Origin: Algoriphagus algorifonticola
GTDB taxonomy: Bacteria > Bacteroidota > Bacteroidia > Cytophagales > Cyclobacteriaceae
Direction of reading: 5' to 3'
NCBI RefSeq assembly: GCF_007655305.1
Contig: NZ_VLOG01000056.1
Span: 1-34,524, forward strand
DNA length: 34,524 nt
The position numbers and the translations under genes are program-made. Shown piece by piece: positions 22,630 to 29,605 of this stretch. The notes beneath the pieces were generated by a model that worked only from the letters and a program-made list of their open reading frames with translations, was not told the origin of the DNA and ran no database searches. Position 1 is the stretch's first letter. Every line of letters starts with the position of its first letter.

Positions 22630-23307
22630 TTAATATCTGATCAAAATTTCTTCTAACTGCTTCCTTTCAATGTCTGGCACATAGGTTTCTTTTGCGGGAT
22701 AGCCAACTGGCAAAAGGAGAAAGGGTTTTTCATGTTTGGGCCTTTGGAGGATATCTGAAAGGAAATTCATGGGACTGGGGGTGTGAGTAACTGTCACAAG
22801 CCCTGCCTGATGAATGGCGGCAATCAAAAAACCACAGGCTATCCCTACGGATTCATTTACATAATAATGCTGAATCTTTTCTCCATCCTGCATTCCATAG
22901 GACTGTTTGAAAACAACTATCAAATAAGGAGCTATTTCTAAAAAGGGCTTTTCCCAGTCCGTACCCAATGGAGCGAGGTCGTCTTTCCAGGACTCAGGCA
23001 TTCTACTTGTGTAGCTTATTTTTTCCTCTTCCTCTGCTGCAATTCTGATTTGCTTTTTCATTTCCGGATCAGAAATCAAACAAAATGTCCAGGGCTGTTT
23101 ATGAGCTCCCGATGGTGCTGTTCCTGCTGTGCGGATGATATTTTCCATTACGTTCAAAGAGATATTTCTAGAGTCAAACTCCCGTACAGTCCTCCTTTGA
23201 TTCATAAATTCAAAGTATTTTTTTGCAGCAGTCTGACTCTCTTGGTCAGAATACTTGGGCCTCCTGTAGGAAACGTGCAGGTGACCATTGATCAGTTTTT
23301 TTTCCAT
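22630..23307 (-). CDS. Iodotyrosine deiodinase-like nitroreductase-fold flavoprotein
   Basis: A 225-residue FMN enzyme of the nitroreductase superfamily that resembles iodotyrosine deiodinase rather than a generic nitroreductase. The FMN-binding segments are RRTVREF (38-44) and APSGAHKQPWTF (64-75); the latter matches the GAH-PW motif of deiodinases. Residues aligned with the human substrate lid Glu157, Tyr161 and Lys182 are Glu95, Tyr99 and Lys120, at identical spacing (4 and 21). The GLVTVTHTPSP and LLLPVGYPAKE segments also match the family. It would reductively remove halogen from mono- or di-halotyrosine in the cytoplasm; the physiological substrate in bacteria is uncertain. It has no membrane anchor. 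A terminator hairpin ends only a few bases before its start codon. Two paralogous lipoproteins flank it. Confidence 0.85.
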   Translation of the reverse strand: MEKKLINGHLHVSYRRPKYSDQESQTAAKKYFEFMNQRRTVREFDSRNISLNVMENIIRTAGTAPSGAHKQPWTFCLISDPEMKKQIRIAAEEEEKISYTSRMPESWKDDLAPLGTDWEKPFLEIAPYLIVVFKQSYGMQDGEKIQHYYVNESVGIACGFLIAAIHQAGLVTVTHTPSPMNFLSDILQRPKHEKPFLLLPVGYPAKETYVPDIERKQLEEILIRY

Positions 23308-23312
23308 GGTAA

Positions 23313-23345
23313 TAAAAAACGGCTACCTGAGAAAGATAGCCGTTT
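23313..23345 (-). terminator. Terminator abutting the deiodinase start codon
   Basis: On the minus strand AAACGGCTA (23345-23337) pairs with TAGCCGTTT (23325-23317) across an 11-base loop, followed by a T-run to 23314. It ends the upstream lipoprotein gene, yet the deiodinase ATG at 23307 follows within about seven bases. A TACATTTG box at 23376-23369 could start a short leader RNA that runs into this hairpin, but it lacks a -33 partner. Confidence 0.75.
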
Positions 23346-23363
23346 GAATTGATTCTTTGAAGT

Positions 23364-24182
23364 TTAATCAAATGTAATTTCTTTAGAACCACCCGGATAA
23401 GTGAGTATGACTGTTTTATCGCAGGTCCCTGTTCCATAGTCAATTCTAACCTCAGCTCCTCCCGATACAAATCCCAATACTCCGCTACTCGGGATTAATA
23501 CTCCTGAATCCACGCAGTCTTGAGTAACTGTGAGAGGGGAGATAGTAGAAGAGTTAAAATTGGCTCCGGCTCTTCCCTTACCATTGGCAGTACCTGTGAT
23601 TTCAATCTGATATCCCTGACTTCCCAGACTGACCGACCTTACTTGTTCTGAATTAAAGCTTACAAAAGTATTATCCGGCCAGGTGACTTTACCATTGTTG
23701 ACCTCTACTGTCAAATTCACTTTGCTATTAATTAGATCTATGCCCGTATTGGTGATTTTTCGCCTTCCCTCTACTTTTAATCCTTCTACTTCATAGCCAT
23801 CGAAAGTAGTAGTGACAGAGGCTCCCGGAAAGAGAAAATTACCTGTGTAATCCAGGATTACCTTTCCTTTTCTGGTGATGCCCGAAGAACTGGTACATCC
23901 CTGACCAAAATCAACAATAATCTTTTTAGTATCTCTATTGACATTGATATCTACACCGGCGCAGATTGATTCATTTTGGCTAGCCATAATTCTAGCACCA
24001 AGACCACTGGATTCCAAAACCGTCAAGGTGTAATTGTCCATGTCTTCATAAACCCTATTGACAGCGATTTCATCATTAACTGCAGATAAATCTGGCTCAG
24101 GAAACACAGAGTTGGAGTCTGAGCAACTCTGCAAGCCTAGGAATAAAAGCCCTACCAGAGCTATATTGAATAGTTTTTTCAT
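23364..24182 (-). CDS. Lipoprotein, paralogue of the one at 21727-22575
   Basis: A 272-residue predicted lipoprotein with a short signal peptide and lipobox Cys20 (LGLQSC). Its beta-rich body matches the other copy block by block: DFGQGCTSSSG, TRKGKVILDYTG, PGASVTTTFDGYEV, VTWPDNTFVSF, CVDSGVLIPSSGVLG and DYGTGTCDKTV. By eye the two are clearly homologous but well diverged, so the duplication is old. The conserved cysteines suggest one or two disulfides, consistent with an exported location. No function or named domain is recognised. A terminator follows it. The two copies with the deiodinase between them may form one functional locus. Confidence 0.75.
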   Translation of the reverse strand: MKKLFNIALVGLLFLGLQSCSDSNSVFPEPDLSAVNDEIAVNRVYEDMDNYTLTVLESSGLGARIMASQNESICAGVDINVNRDTKKIIVDFGQGCTSSSGITRKGKVILDYTGNFLFPGASVTTTFDGYEVEGLKVEGRRKITNTGIDLINSKVNLTVEVNNGKVTWPDNTFVSFNSEQVRSVSLGSQGYQIEITGTANGKGRAGANFNSSTISPLTVTQDCVDSGVLIPSSGVLGFVSGGAEVRIDYGTGTCDKTVILTYPGGSKEITFD

Positions 24183-24241
24183 CTGTTTATAATTTGTTTT
24201 TTAGAGGTCAGATAGCTTGTCCCGAAATTGATTCGGGATAA

Positions 24242-24298
24242 TCTCGCACCACTTACAATCATGCCTGTGTGTGTCGCTTGCGTCGTGCTCGATTTCAT
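24242..24298 (+). repeat. 57-bp dispersed intergenic repeat, copy B
   Basis: It has the same TCTCGCA start, TGCTCGATTTCAT end and total length as copy A at 20667-20723. A small hairpin, TCCCGAA (24220-24226) with TTCGGGA (24232-24238), sits just before it. The 140-base gap between the lipoprotein and the small gene at 24322 otherwise shows no gene. Confidence 0.6.
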
Positions 24299-24321
24299 GG
24301 ATTTTAATTAATGATTAAAAA

Positions 24322-24483
24322 TTACTTGGGCTTTGATTTGTTAGCGCCTTTGGAGGAATTACTTGCGCATCCAATATTTTTGGTGAAAGATACATCTTCC
24401 GGAAAAATTCCTTGATTGGCGAGTGAACCCATATCAAACTTCTCTGATTCCTCATTTGGATTCTTTTTTTTCTTGCTTTTCAT
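24322..24483 (-). CDS. 53-residue basic cytoplasmic protein, unknown
   Basis: A short gene of 53 codons. It starts with a Lys-rich stretch (MKSKKKKNPNEE), has a middle segment GIFPEDVSFTKNIGCAS around residues 25-41 with a single cysteine at 39, and ends Ser/Lys-rich. It has no signal peptide or transmembrane helix. Codon content is ordinary and the frame is uninterrupted. It heads the minus-strand series that continues with the lipoproteins, and is divergent from the MutS-like gene. I do not recognise the family. A role as a small regulator or even a peptide precursor is possible but unsupported. Confidence 0.55.
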   Translation of the reverse strand: MKSKKKKNPNEESEKFDMGSLANQGIFPEDVSFTKNIGCASNSSKGANKSKPK

Positions 24484-24572
24484 GACGTGTTTAAAGTTAG
24501 GACAAGTATTGGCTCTGTCAAAGTGAAGGGATTTCTTTCTTACTGTGATTAGTCAATGACCTATATTTGGGG

Positions 24573-26342
24573 ATGAAGTATTTTGATTTTAAAAACGCTG
24601 ACTTAGAGGATAAAATTTCCAAACTCAGGAAAAAAACCGCCTCTCTGTCTTTTTTGAGGCTGCTGACATTCCTGGGATTAATAGGCTTTTTTGTTTTGAT
24701 GATAGCAGAATCCATGATTTGGGGATTGGTATGGATTGGTTTTATTATCCTGTTTATTCACTTGATCAAGTCCTATAATTTTTGGAAAGACCAAGAAGCC
24801 ATATACAAGGCTTTGGATCAGATCAATCAAAATGAGAATTTGAGGCAGGAAAGAAAATTGGAAAGCTTAGACCCAGGTATAGAGTATTTGGATAAAAAAC
24901 ACCCTTTCTGCAATGATTTAGATCTTTTTGGAAGCCATTCAGTTTTTCAGCTACTCAACCATACTGTGAGTCCTGAGGCAAAAAATCAGCTTGCGAATTT
25001 ATTGAAATCACCGATTGCCATTGAGGAATCTGAACAAAACCGGAAAGCTATAGATGAGTTAGCAGAATCTCCCGATTTTCTGAAAGCCTTTGAAGCGGTT
25101 GGGAAGGCCTTTTTCAATTCAGATGTCAAGCATCATCAATGGGAGGAATGGTTAAAATCCGAGGATAAAAGAGTTCCATGGTCACTTTTTGTAGGATGTT
25201 TGGGCCTTTTAGGAGGGATCATCTTAGGGGTATTGGTCTACATCAGCTTAGTTCCTTCAGCTTTTTTGGGAGTTTGGGTACTGATTGGGATGGCATTATT
25301 GGGATTTGTCTTTAAACCCTTGCAACTGGCAGCGGAAAAAATCCCTTCTCAGTCAACTTTAAAGACCTTCAAAAACTGGTTAGTTCTTTTGGAGAATCAG
25401 CGATTTGAATCATCGGCCCTGCTAAGGGATTTGGAAGTTTTTCAAGAGAAAAATCATAGAGCATCCGAAGTTCTCAAAGAGCTGGATAGCCTTGGACTTT
25501 GGGTTCAAAACAGGATCAATATCTTATATATCCCAATCAATCTATTCTTTTGGACTGACCTTTTGCTCTATTACAAGATGGTCAAATGGAAAGCTCGGTT
25601 TGGAAAATTAGTTAGCAAATATCCTCATATTTTATCCAAATGGGAGGTTTGGGTTTCTTTAGCATCATTCCGGTCTGAATTGGAAGCTGATGGAGAAGTT
25701 TCCATAAAAAATGGATTAGAATTGGAAACAACTGCTCTTTATCACCCGCTTTTGCCTAAGGGGAAAGCCGTGGCTAATGATTTTTTGATTTCGGAAAAGC
25801 AAAAGCTCAGCCTTTTAACAGGGTCAAATATGTCCGGGAAAACTACCTTCATGCGGACTTTGGGAGTGAATATTGTTTTGGTAAACATAGGATTGAGGCC
25901 TTTTGCAGAAAAGATGGAATTGGGCCAATTTCAGCTTTATACGAGTATGAGAAATACCGATAGTTTGGGTGAAAGCGTGAGTTCCTTTTATGCGGAACTT
26001 AACAGGATCAAAACTCTAATCGATTTGATTGAATCTGGAGTACCTGTTTTCTTTCTTTTGGATGAAATTCTGAAAGGCACCAATACCGAGGATAGAATAG
26101 CTGGAAGTGAGGCATTGATACGGCAATTAAAAGATAGTAAGGCTTTGGGTATCATAAGTACCCATGATATAGAATTGGCTGCGCTTGAAGATCAGATTCC
26201 TTATGTAAAAAACTATAGTTTTCATTCAGAAATACATAATCGGAGTATTGACTTTGATTACAAATTGAAAAAAGGACCATGCACAAGTTTTAATGCCCAT
26301 AAACTGATGGAGTTGATGGGCATTAAGTTCCATAAAAGGTGA
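24573..26342 (+). CDS. Membrane-anchored MutS-like ATPase
   Basis: A 589-residue protein with the MutS core and ATPase but no DNA mismatch-recognition domain. Residues about 26-66 form two hydrophobic helices, and about 208-250 form two more. A helical lever region follows. The ATPase has Walker A TGSNMSGKTTFMRT (about 416-429), then the MutS-type TSMRNTDSLGESVSSFYAEL, Walker B VFFLLDEILKGTNTEDR (about 492-508) and the STHDIELA motif (about 529-536). It resembles the MutS-family proteins with N-terminal membrane segments found in Bacteroidota, whose job is unknown. Mismatch repair itself is unlikely without domain I. The ATG at 24573 lies three bases after a TATATTTG box (24562-24569), hinting at a leaderless mRNA. 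Confidence 0.87.
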   Translation: MKYFDFKNADLEDKISKLRKKTASLSFLRLLTFLGLIGFFVLMIAESMIWGLVWIGFIILFIHLIKSYNFWKDQEAIYKALDQINQNENLRQERKLESLDPGIEYLDKKHPFCNDLDLFGSHSVFQLLNHTVSPEAKNQLANLLKSPIAIEESEQNRKAIDELAESPDFLKAFEAVGKAFFNSDVKHHQWEEWLKSEDKRVPWSLFVGCLGLLGGIILGVLVYISLVPSAFLGVWVLIGMALLGFVFKPLQLAAEKIPSQSTLKTFKNWLVLLENQRFESSALLRDLEVFQEKNHRASEVLKELDSLGLWVQNRINILYIPINLFFWTDLLLYYKMVKWKARFGKLVSKYPHILSKWEVWVSLASFRSELEADGEVSIKNGLELETTALYHPLLPKGKAVANDFLISEKQKLSLLTGSNMSGKTTFMRTLGVNIVLVNIGLRPFAEKMELGQFQLYTSMRNTDSLGESVSSFYAELNRIKTLIDLIESGVPVFFLLDEILKGTNTEDRIAGSEALIRQLKDSKALGIISTHDIELAALEDQIPYVKNYSFHSEIHNRSIDFDYKLKKGPCTSFNAHKLMELMGIKFHKR

Positions 26343-26403
26343 GGTGGATATTGTTTGATTTTGTATATTGAATAACATTTTGTTTCACTTAAATTTTACT
26401 ACT

Positions 26404-26550
26404 ATGAATTCGCTTTTGTATTTAGTGGCGGTTATTTTAGTTATTGGTTGGATCTTGGGTTTTTTCGTGTATAGTGTAGGAGGTTTGATCCATATTTTGC
26501 TGGTATTGGCACTGATATCAATCATTTTAAGGTTGATTCGGGGAAGATAA
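26404..26550 (+). CDS. lmo0937-family small membrane protein
   Basis: A 48-residue hydrophobic protein with two transmembrane stretches around a short glycine turn (VIGWILGFFVYSVGG then LIHILLVLALISIILRLI) and a basic end RGR. This matches the widespread lmo0937/DUF5670 group of tiny membrane proteins, whose function is unknown but which are often stress-induced. I start at the ATG at 26404, as the upstream 12 codons from 26368 do not fit the family. A very strong terminator follows at 26575. Confidence 0.82.
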   Translation: MNSLLYLVAVILVIGWILGFFVYSVGGLIHILLVLALISIILRLIRGR

Positions 26551-26574
26551 GTACCAGTTAAAATCAGCGATATC

Positions 26575-26613
26575 AACAATCTGAAGGATTATCCTTCAGA
26601 TTGTTTTATTTTT
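26575..26613 (+). terminator. Strong terminator whose T-run reaches purK
   Basis: AACAATCTGAAGGAT (26575-26589) is the exact complement of ATCCTTCAGATTGTT (26591-26605), giving a 14-bp stem with a 3-base loop, followed by a T-rich tail. The purK ATG comes only seven bases later. The tail also contains TATTTTTG (26607-26614), a consensus -7 box, so purK may start transcription from inside the terminator tail and be nearly leaderless. Confidence 0.9.
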
Positions 26614-26619
26614 GGCCTA

Positions 26620-27756
26620 ATGAAAAGCGCAAAATCATCCATTCTCGGTGTGTTGGGTGGTGGGCAGCTGGGACGCATGCTCATTCAGTCAGCCATCAAT
26701 TACAATCAGGACATTCATATTTTGGACCCGGATCCTCAAGCTCCCTGCAAGGACTTGGCTCAAAAATTCACTTGTGGATCTCTCAAAGATTTTGATACGG
26801 TTTATGCCTTTGGGCAAGATTGTGATGTAATTACAGTAGAGATTGAAAGTGTTAATACGGACGCTTTAGCCAAATTAGAATCTGAAGGAAAGCAGGTTTT
26901 TCCGCAGCCTCATATTTTGAAACTGATTCAGGATAAAAGAGAGCAAAAGCAGTTCTATCAAAAAAATGGAATTCCAACAGCTGAGTTTATCTTGACAGAA
27001 AACAAAGCTGAAGTTATAAAAAATAAAGGCTTTTTACCGGCTGTTAATAAACTGGGAAAAGAAGGCTATGATGGAAGAGGGGTTCAGATATTAAGGAGTG
27101 AATCTGATTTGGATCAAGCTTTTGATGCACCGGGCCTTTTGGAAAAGCTCATTGATTTTGACAAAGAGATTGCGGTGACTGTTGCTAGAAATAAAAAGGG
27201 AGACTTGATTGCCTACCCGGCGGTCGAATGTGCTTTCCACCCTACGGCCAATTTGGTAGAATTTCTTTTTGCGCCAGCTGAGATAGCAGATTCAGTGGAA
27301 AAGAAGGCCCAAGAAATTGCAAAAGAAGTCATTCTCAAGTTGGATATGGTAGGGATTTTGGCAGTGGAGATGTTTGTGACAAAGTCCGAGGATGTGTTGG
27401 TCAATGAAATTGCACCTAGACCACATAATAGTGGACACCATACCATAGAAGCCAATTTTACTTCCCAATTCGAACAACATTTACGTTCTGTGATGAATTG
27501 GCCTTTGGGAAACCCAGACTTAAGATGTCCTGCTGCCATGATTAATTTACTGGGAGAAGATGGATTTACTGGTGAGGCAATTGTGGAAGGTCAAGAAGAT
27601 GCCTTATCCGAGAAAGGAGTTTACATCCATCTGTATGGTAAAAAGCTGACTAAACCATTTAGAAAGATGGGGCATGTAACTCTATTGGACGAGGATATAG
27701 AGCAGTTAAAAGTAAGAGCACAGCGAATTAAAGATTTGATTAAAATAAAAGCATAA
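26620..27756 (+). CDS. purK: 5-(carboxyamino)imidazole ribonucleotide synthase
   Basis: A 378-residue ATP-grasp enzyme of purine synthesis, converting AIR, bicarbonate and ATP to N5-CAIR. The N-terminal [16 protein letters not shown] is the PurK signature, [20 protein letters not shown] opens the ATP-grasp domain, [11 protein letters not shown] is the phosphate-binding loop, and [17 protein letters not shown] is the metal and substrate site. Length is normal. It forms an operon with purE two bases downstream and the small membrane protein after that. Its start codon sits almost directly behind a terminator. Confidence 0.97.
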   Translation: MKSAKSSILGVLGGGQLGRMLIQSAINYNQDIHILDPDPQAPCKDLAQKFTCGSLKDFDTVYAFGQDCDVITVEIESVNTDALAKLESEGKQVFPQPHILKLIQDKREQKQFYQKNGIPTAEFILTENKAEVIKNKGFLPAVNKLGKEGYDGRGVQILRSESDLDQAFDAPGLLEKLIDFDKEIAVTVARNKKGDLIAYPAVECAFHPTANLVEFLFAPAEIADSVEKKAQEIAKEVILKLDMVGILAVEMFVTKSEDVLVNEIAPRPHNSGHHTIEANFTSQFEQHLRSVMNWPLGNPDLRCPAAMINLLGEDGFTGEAIVEGQEDALSEKGVYIHLYGKKLTKPFRKMGHVTLLDEDIEQLKVRAQRIKDLIKIKA

Positions 27757-27758
27757 GC

Positions 27759-28277
27759 ATGAATCCACAGGTAGGAATAATAATGGGAAGTCAGTCTGAT
27801 CTTCCGATCATGGCAGAAGCGGCCGCTATTTTGGAAGAGTTGGGGGTAAGTTTTGAAGTGACTATAGTTTCTGCCCACAGAACGCCAGATCGCATGGTTG
27901 ATTATGCAAGGTCAGCCAGAGATCGAGGTTTAAAGGTAATTATTGCAGGTGCCGGAGGTGCTGCACATTTACCCGGGATGGTTGCCTCCATGACCAGCTT
28001 GCCTGTTATCGGTGTTCCTGTTAAGAGTTCTAATTCCATTGACGGTTGGGACAGCGTGCTTTCAATTCTTCAGATGCCAGGTGGCATACCGGTAGCCACA
28101 GTGGCGCTCAACGGGGCAAAAAATGCTGGTATTTTAGCTGCATCTATTATAGGAGCTTATGAGCCTAAGATTGGAAAGAATTTGGATGAGTTTAAAAACT
28201 CTTTGAAGGTTAAAGTAGAAAAAACAGCCAAAGACCTTGAGTCCTTAGGATGGAAGGGAATGCTTAAGGACAGCTAA
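27759..28277 (+). CDS. purE: N5-CAIR mutase (class I PurE)
   Basis: A 172-residue enzyme that rearranges N5-CAIR to CAIR, the step after PurK. The conserved [12 protein letters not shown] binds phosphate, SAHRTPDRM carries one catalytic-site histidine and [12 protein letters not shown] the active-site histidine; [27 protein letters not shown] completes the core. The presence of PurK next to it fits class I. It starts two bases after the purK stop, so expression is coupled. About ten residues longer at the C-terminus than many homologues. Confidence 0.97.
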   Translation: MNPQVGIIMGSQSDLPIMAEAAAILEELGVSFEVTIVSAHRTPDRMVDYARSARDRGLKVIIAGAGGAAHLPGMVASMTSLPVIGVPVKSSNSIDGWDSVLSILQMPGGIPVATVALNGAKNAGILAASIIGAYEPKIGKNLDEFKNSLKVKVEKTAKDLESLGWKGMLKDS

Positions 28278-28286
28278 GCTCGGGTT

Positions 28287-28448
28287 ATGAGTTCTAAATG
28301 GAAAAGAGTCATCAAATTCAAAATTGGGGATGTTCCCTGGGAAATCCCCTTGAATGTGCTCTTGTTGTTGATTTTTATTGCCATTGTGATGATGGCAGGA
28401 GGGGCCTATCTGGGTTTTAAGTTCGCCTCAGGGCAGCTTAATCCATAA
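28287..28448 (+). CDS. 53-residue single-pass membrane protein behind purE
   Basis: A short gene of 53 codons starting nine bases after the purE stop. The N-terminal 20 residues are polar and basic (MSSKWKRVIKFKIGDVPWE), residues about 22-43 form a transmembrane helix (LNVLLLLIFIAIVMMAGGAY), and the tail is short. Continuity with the purKE operon and good topology favour a real gene. Its 3' end overlaps the stop of the minus-strand gene at 28438 by 11 bases. No family is recognised, and a purine role is only suggested by position. Confidence 0.55.
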   Translation: MSSKWKRVIKFKIGDVPWEIPLNVLLLLIFIAIVMMAGGAYLGFKFASGQLNP

Positions 28449-28896
28449 ACATTCCCCACCCGTCATCAGATTTTTTGTCGGAATCAAAAGTTGTAATCCA
28501 AGAAAGAAAAAGCTTTCTAAAATCTTCGATTGCCACTCTTAATAATTCCAGATGTTCTTCAGCATGTGTTTCTTCCAAAGCCAGTTGATAGGTCATGGAA
28601 TTGAGACTTTTGGCATGAAGTTTCATGAGAACTGCATTTTCCATTTTGGTGATGTAATCAGGAAAGTTTTCTGCAGCACTGAATTTGGCGCTCATTATAG
28701 CGGCGTCTTCCATCATAATATTGCCATATAATTCTCTTCTTGCTTCATCCAAGCTTCCCACCAAGGCTCTTGTCAAGCCGATGATTTCCTTTGATTTTTT
28801 CATCAAAGGATGCTTGAAAATTCTCTCCTGTTCCTTGCGGTAATCAAATTCCCCATCTTCTTCGAAGTCAGGTTCATCATCAAAGTCGTCCCACAT
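28438..28896 (-). CDS. Uncharacterised acidic helical protein
   Basis: A 152-residue cytoplasmic protein. It opens with a very acidic, aromatic stretch (MWDDFDDEPDFEEDGEFDY), then forms a largely alpha-helical body with charged and Met-rich helices (SKEIIGLTRALVGSLDEARRELYG, LALEETHAEEHLELLRVAIEDF) and ends WGMFMD. No signal peptide, metal motif or catalytic signature is seen. It lies 22 bases after the DUF3127 gene and probably shares its transcript. I do not recognise a named family; the helical, His/Glu-containing body gives no clear function. Confidence 0.72.
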   Translation of the reverse strand: MWDDFDDEPDFEEDGEFDYRKEQERIFKHPLMKKSKEIIGLTRALVGSLDEARRELYGNIMMEDAAIMSAKFSAAENFPDYITKMENAVLMKLHAKSLNSMTYQLALEETHAEEHLELLRVAIEDFRKLFLSWITTFDSDKKSDDGWGMFMD

Positions 28897-28918
28897 GCTT
28901 AAAAAATTTTATTGGTTA

Positions 28919-29269
28919 TTAGAAAGGTAATTTATCCTCTTCGCTATCAGAGTAAAAGGTATCTACTTCAGGAGCATTGGAAGAAGGAGCGGATCCATTA
29001 CCACCGTTTTTATCAACTTTGTAAGCTTTGACTTCTGTATACCAACGATTGTTATATTCACGGCTTTCTACATCCACGCTCATTGTGACATTTTCTCCCA
29101 CTTCCATTCCGAATTGATCGATCTTGTCCCCCCAAATGGCAACACATACTTTTTTAGGATATTGACCTGGTGTTTCAATAATAAATTCCTGCTTTCTCCA
29201 AGCATTTCCGCTTTTTGAATTTCCACTTACCTCAGGTAGTTTTTGAATTACTTTTCCGCTTAATTCCAT
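28919..29269 (-). CDS. DUF3127 OB-fold-like protein with SSB-like C-terminal tip
   Basis: A 116-residue protein of the DUF3127 family. The N-terminal GKVIQKLPEVSGNSKSGNAWRKQEFIIET and the following KVCVAIWGDKID, then SVDVESREYNNRWYTEVKAYKV, show the short beta-barrel typical of this group, which resembles an OB fold. The C-terminal 25 residues are flexible and end SEEDKLPF. This acidic tail with a terminal Pro-Phe is very like the DDDIPF tip by which single-stranded-DNA-binding protein recruits repair enzymes. A nucleic-acid-related role is therefore plausible but unproven. It is the first gene of a two-gene minus-strand unit. Confidence 0.85.
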   Translation of the reverse strand: MELSGKVIQKLPEVSGNSKSGNAWRKQEFIIETPGQYPKKVCVAIWGDKIDQFGMEVGENVTMSVDVESREYNNRWYTEVKAYKVDKNGGNGSAPSSNAPEVDTFYSDSEEDKLPF

Positions 29270-29605
29270 TTTTACTAATTAATTTACTTGATAAACGAAG
29301 GTAAGCAAAAGCAGGGAAAGTCTGGTTTCAGGCGTATGAAAACAAAAGGCCTGAAATTATTTTTTTAACAATTCTTGGCATTAAGATTGAGTTTTAAATA
29401 AGTATTCTCATAAGGTTTTAAAATGTATCGTAAGAGAATTTGAGTTCTACAAAATATACTTTGGCATGTAAGAAATTTCTGGAATTGCTCCATTTTTTCT
29501 TTGCATCCAACGTATCAAAAGCATACTTTTAAAACTGTTTTAAAATCTTCCACTCTAAAAAAATACTATGGCTTAGACTTTTACGTTCTTCATAAACTAA
29601 ATCAA
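29270..29605. other. Gap upstream of the sigma factor gene
   Basis: There is no gene in this 336-base divergent region. It contains the plus-direction hairpin at 29326-29366 (listed separately). Promoter-like words near 29440-29463 (TTTG, then TACTTTGG) have the wrong spacing for the usual pattern. An upstream in-frame extension of the sigma gene from a TTG at 29501 looks non-coding. Confidence 0.5.
29326..29366 (+). terminator. Terminator-like hairpin in the sigma factor leader region
   Basis: TTTCAGGC (29326-29333) pairs with GCCTGAAA (29349-29356) across a 15-base loop, followed by TTATTTTTTT. It faces the sigma gene although no plus-strand gene precedes it within 850 bases. It may insulate or attenuate expression of the sigma gene. 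Confidence 0.5.

Noticed and set aside
23050..23352. A 100-codon plus-strand frame over the deiodinase start
   Set aside because: It is antisense to a well-supported gene and crosses the terminator; no protein family pattern.
20667..24298. Mobile element ends for the 57-bp repeats
   Set aside because: No transposase, clear target-site duplication or terminal inverted repeats are visible, so I call them only dispersed repeats.
24555..24572. TTG at 24567 as start of the MutS-like gene
   Set aside because: The ATG two codons later is a better start and fits the -7 box spacing; the TTG lies inside that box.
29501..29605. A 35-residue N-terminal extension of the sigma factor
   Set aside because: The residues do not resemble region 2 of sigma-70 proteins, and the ATG at 29606 gives the usual N-terminus.
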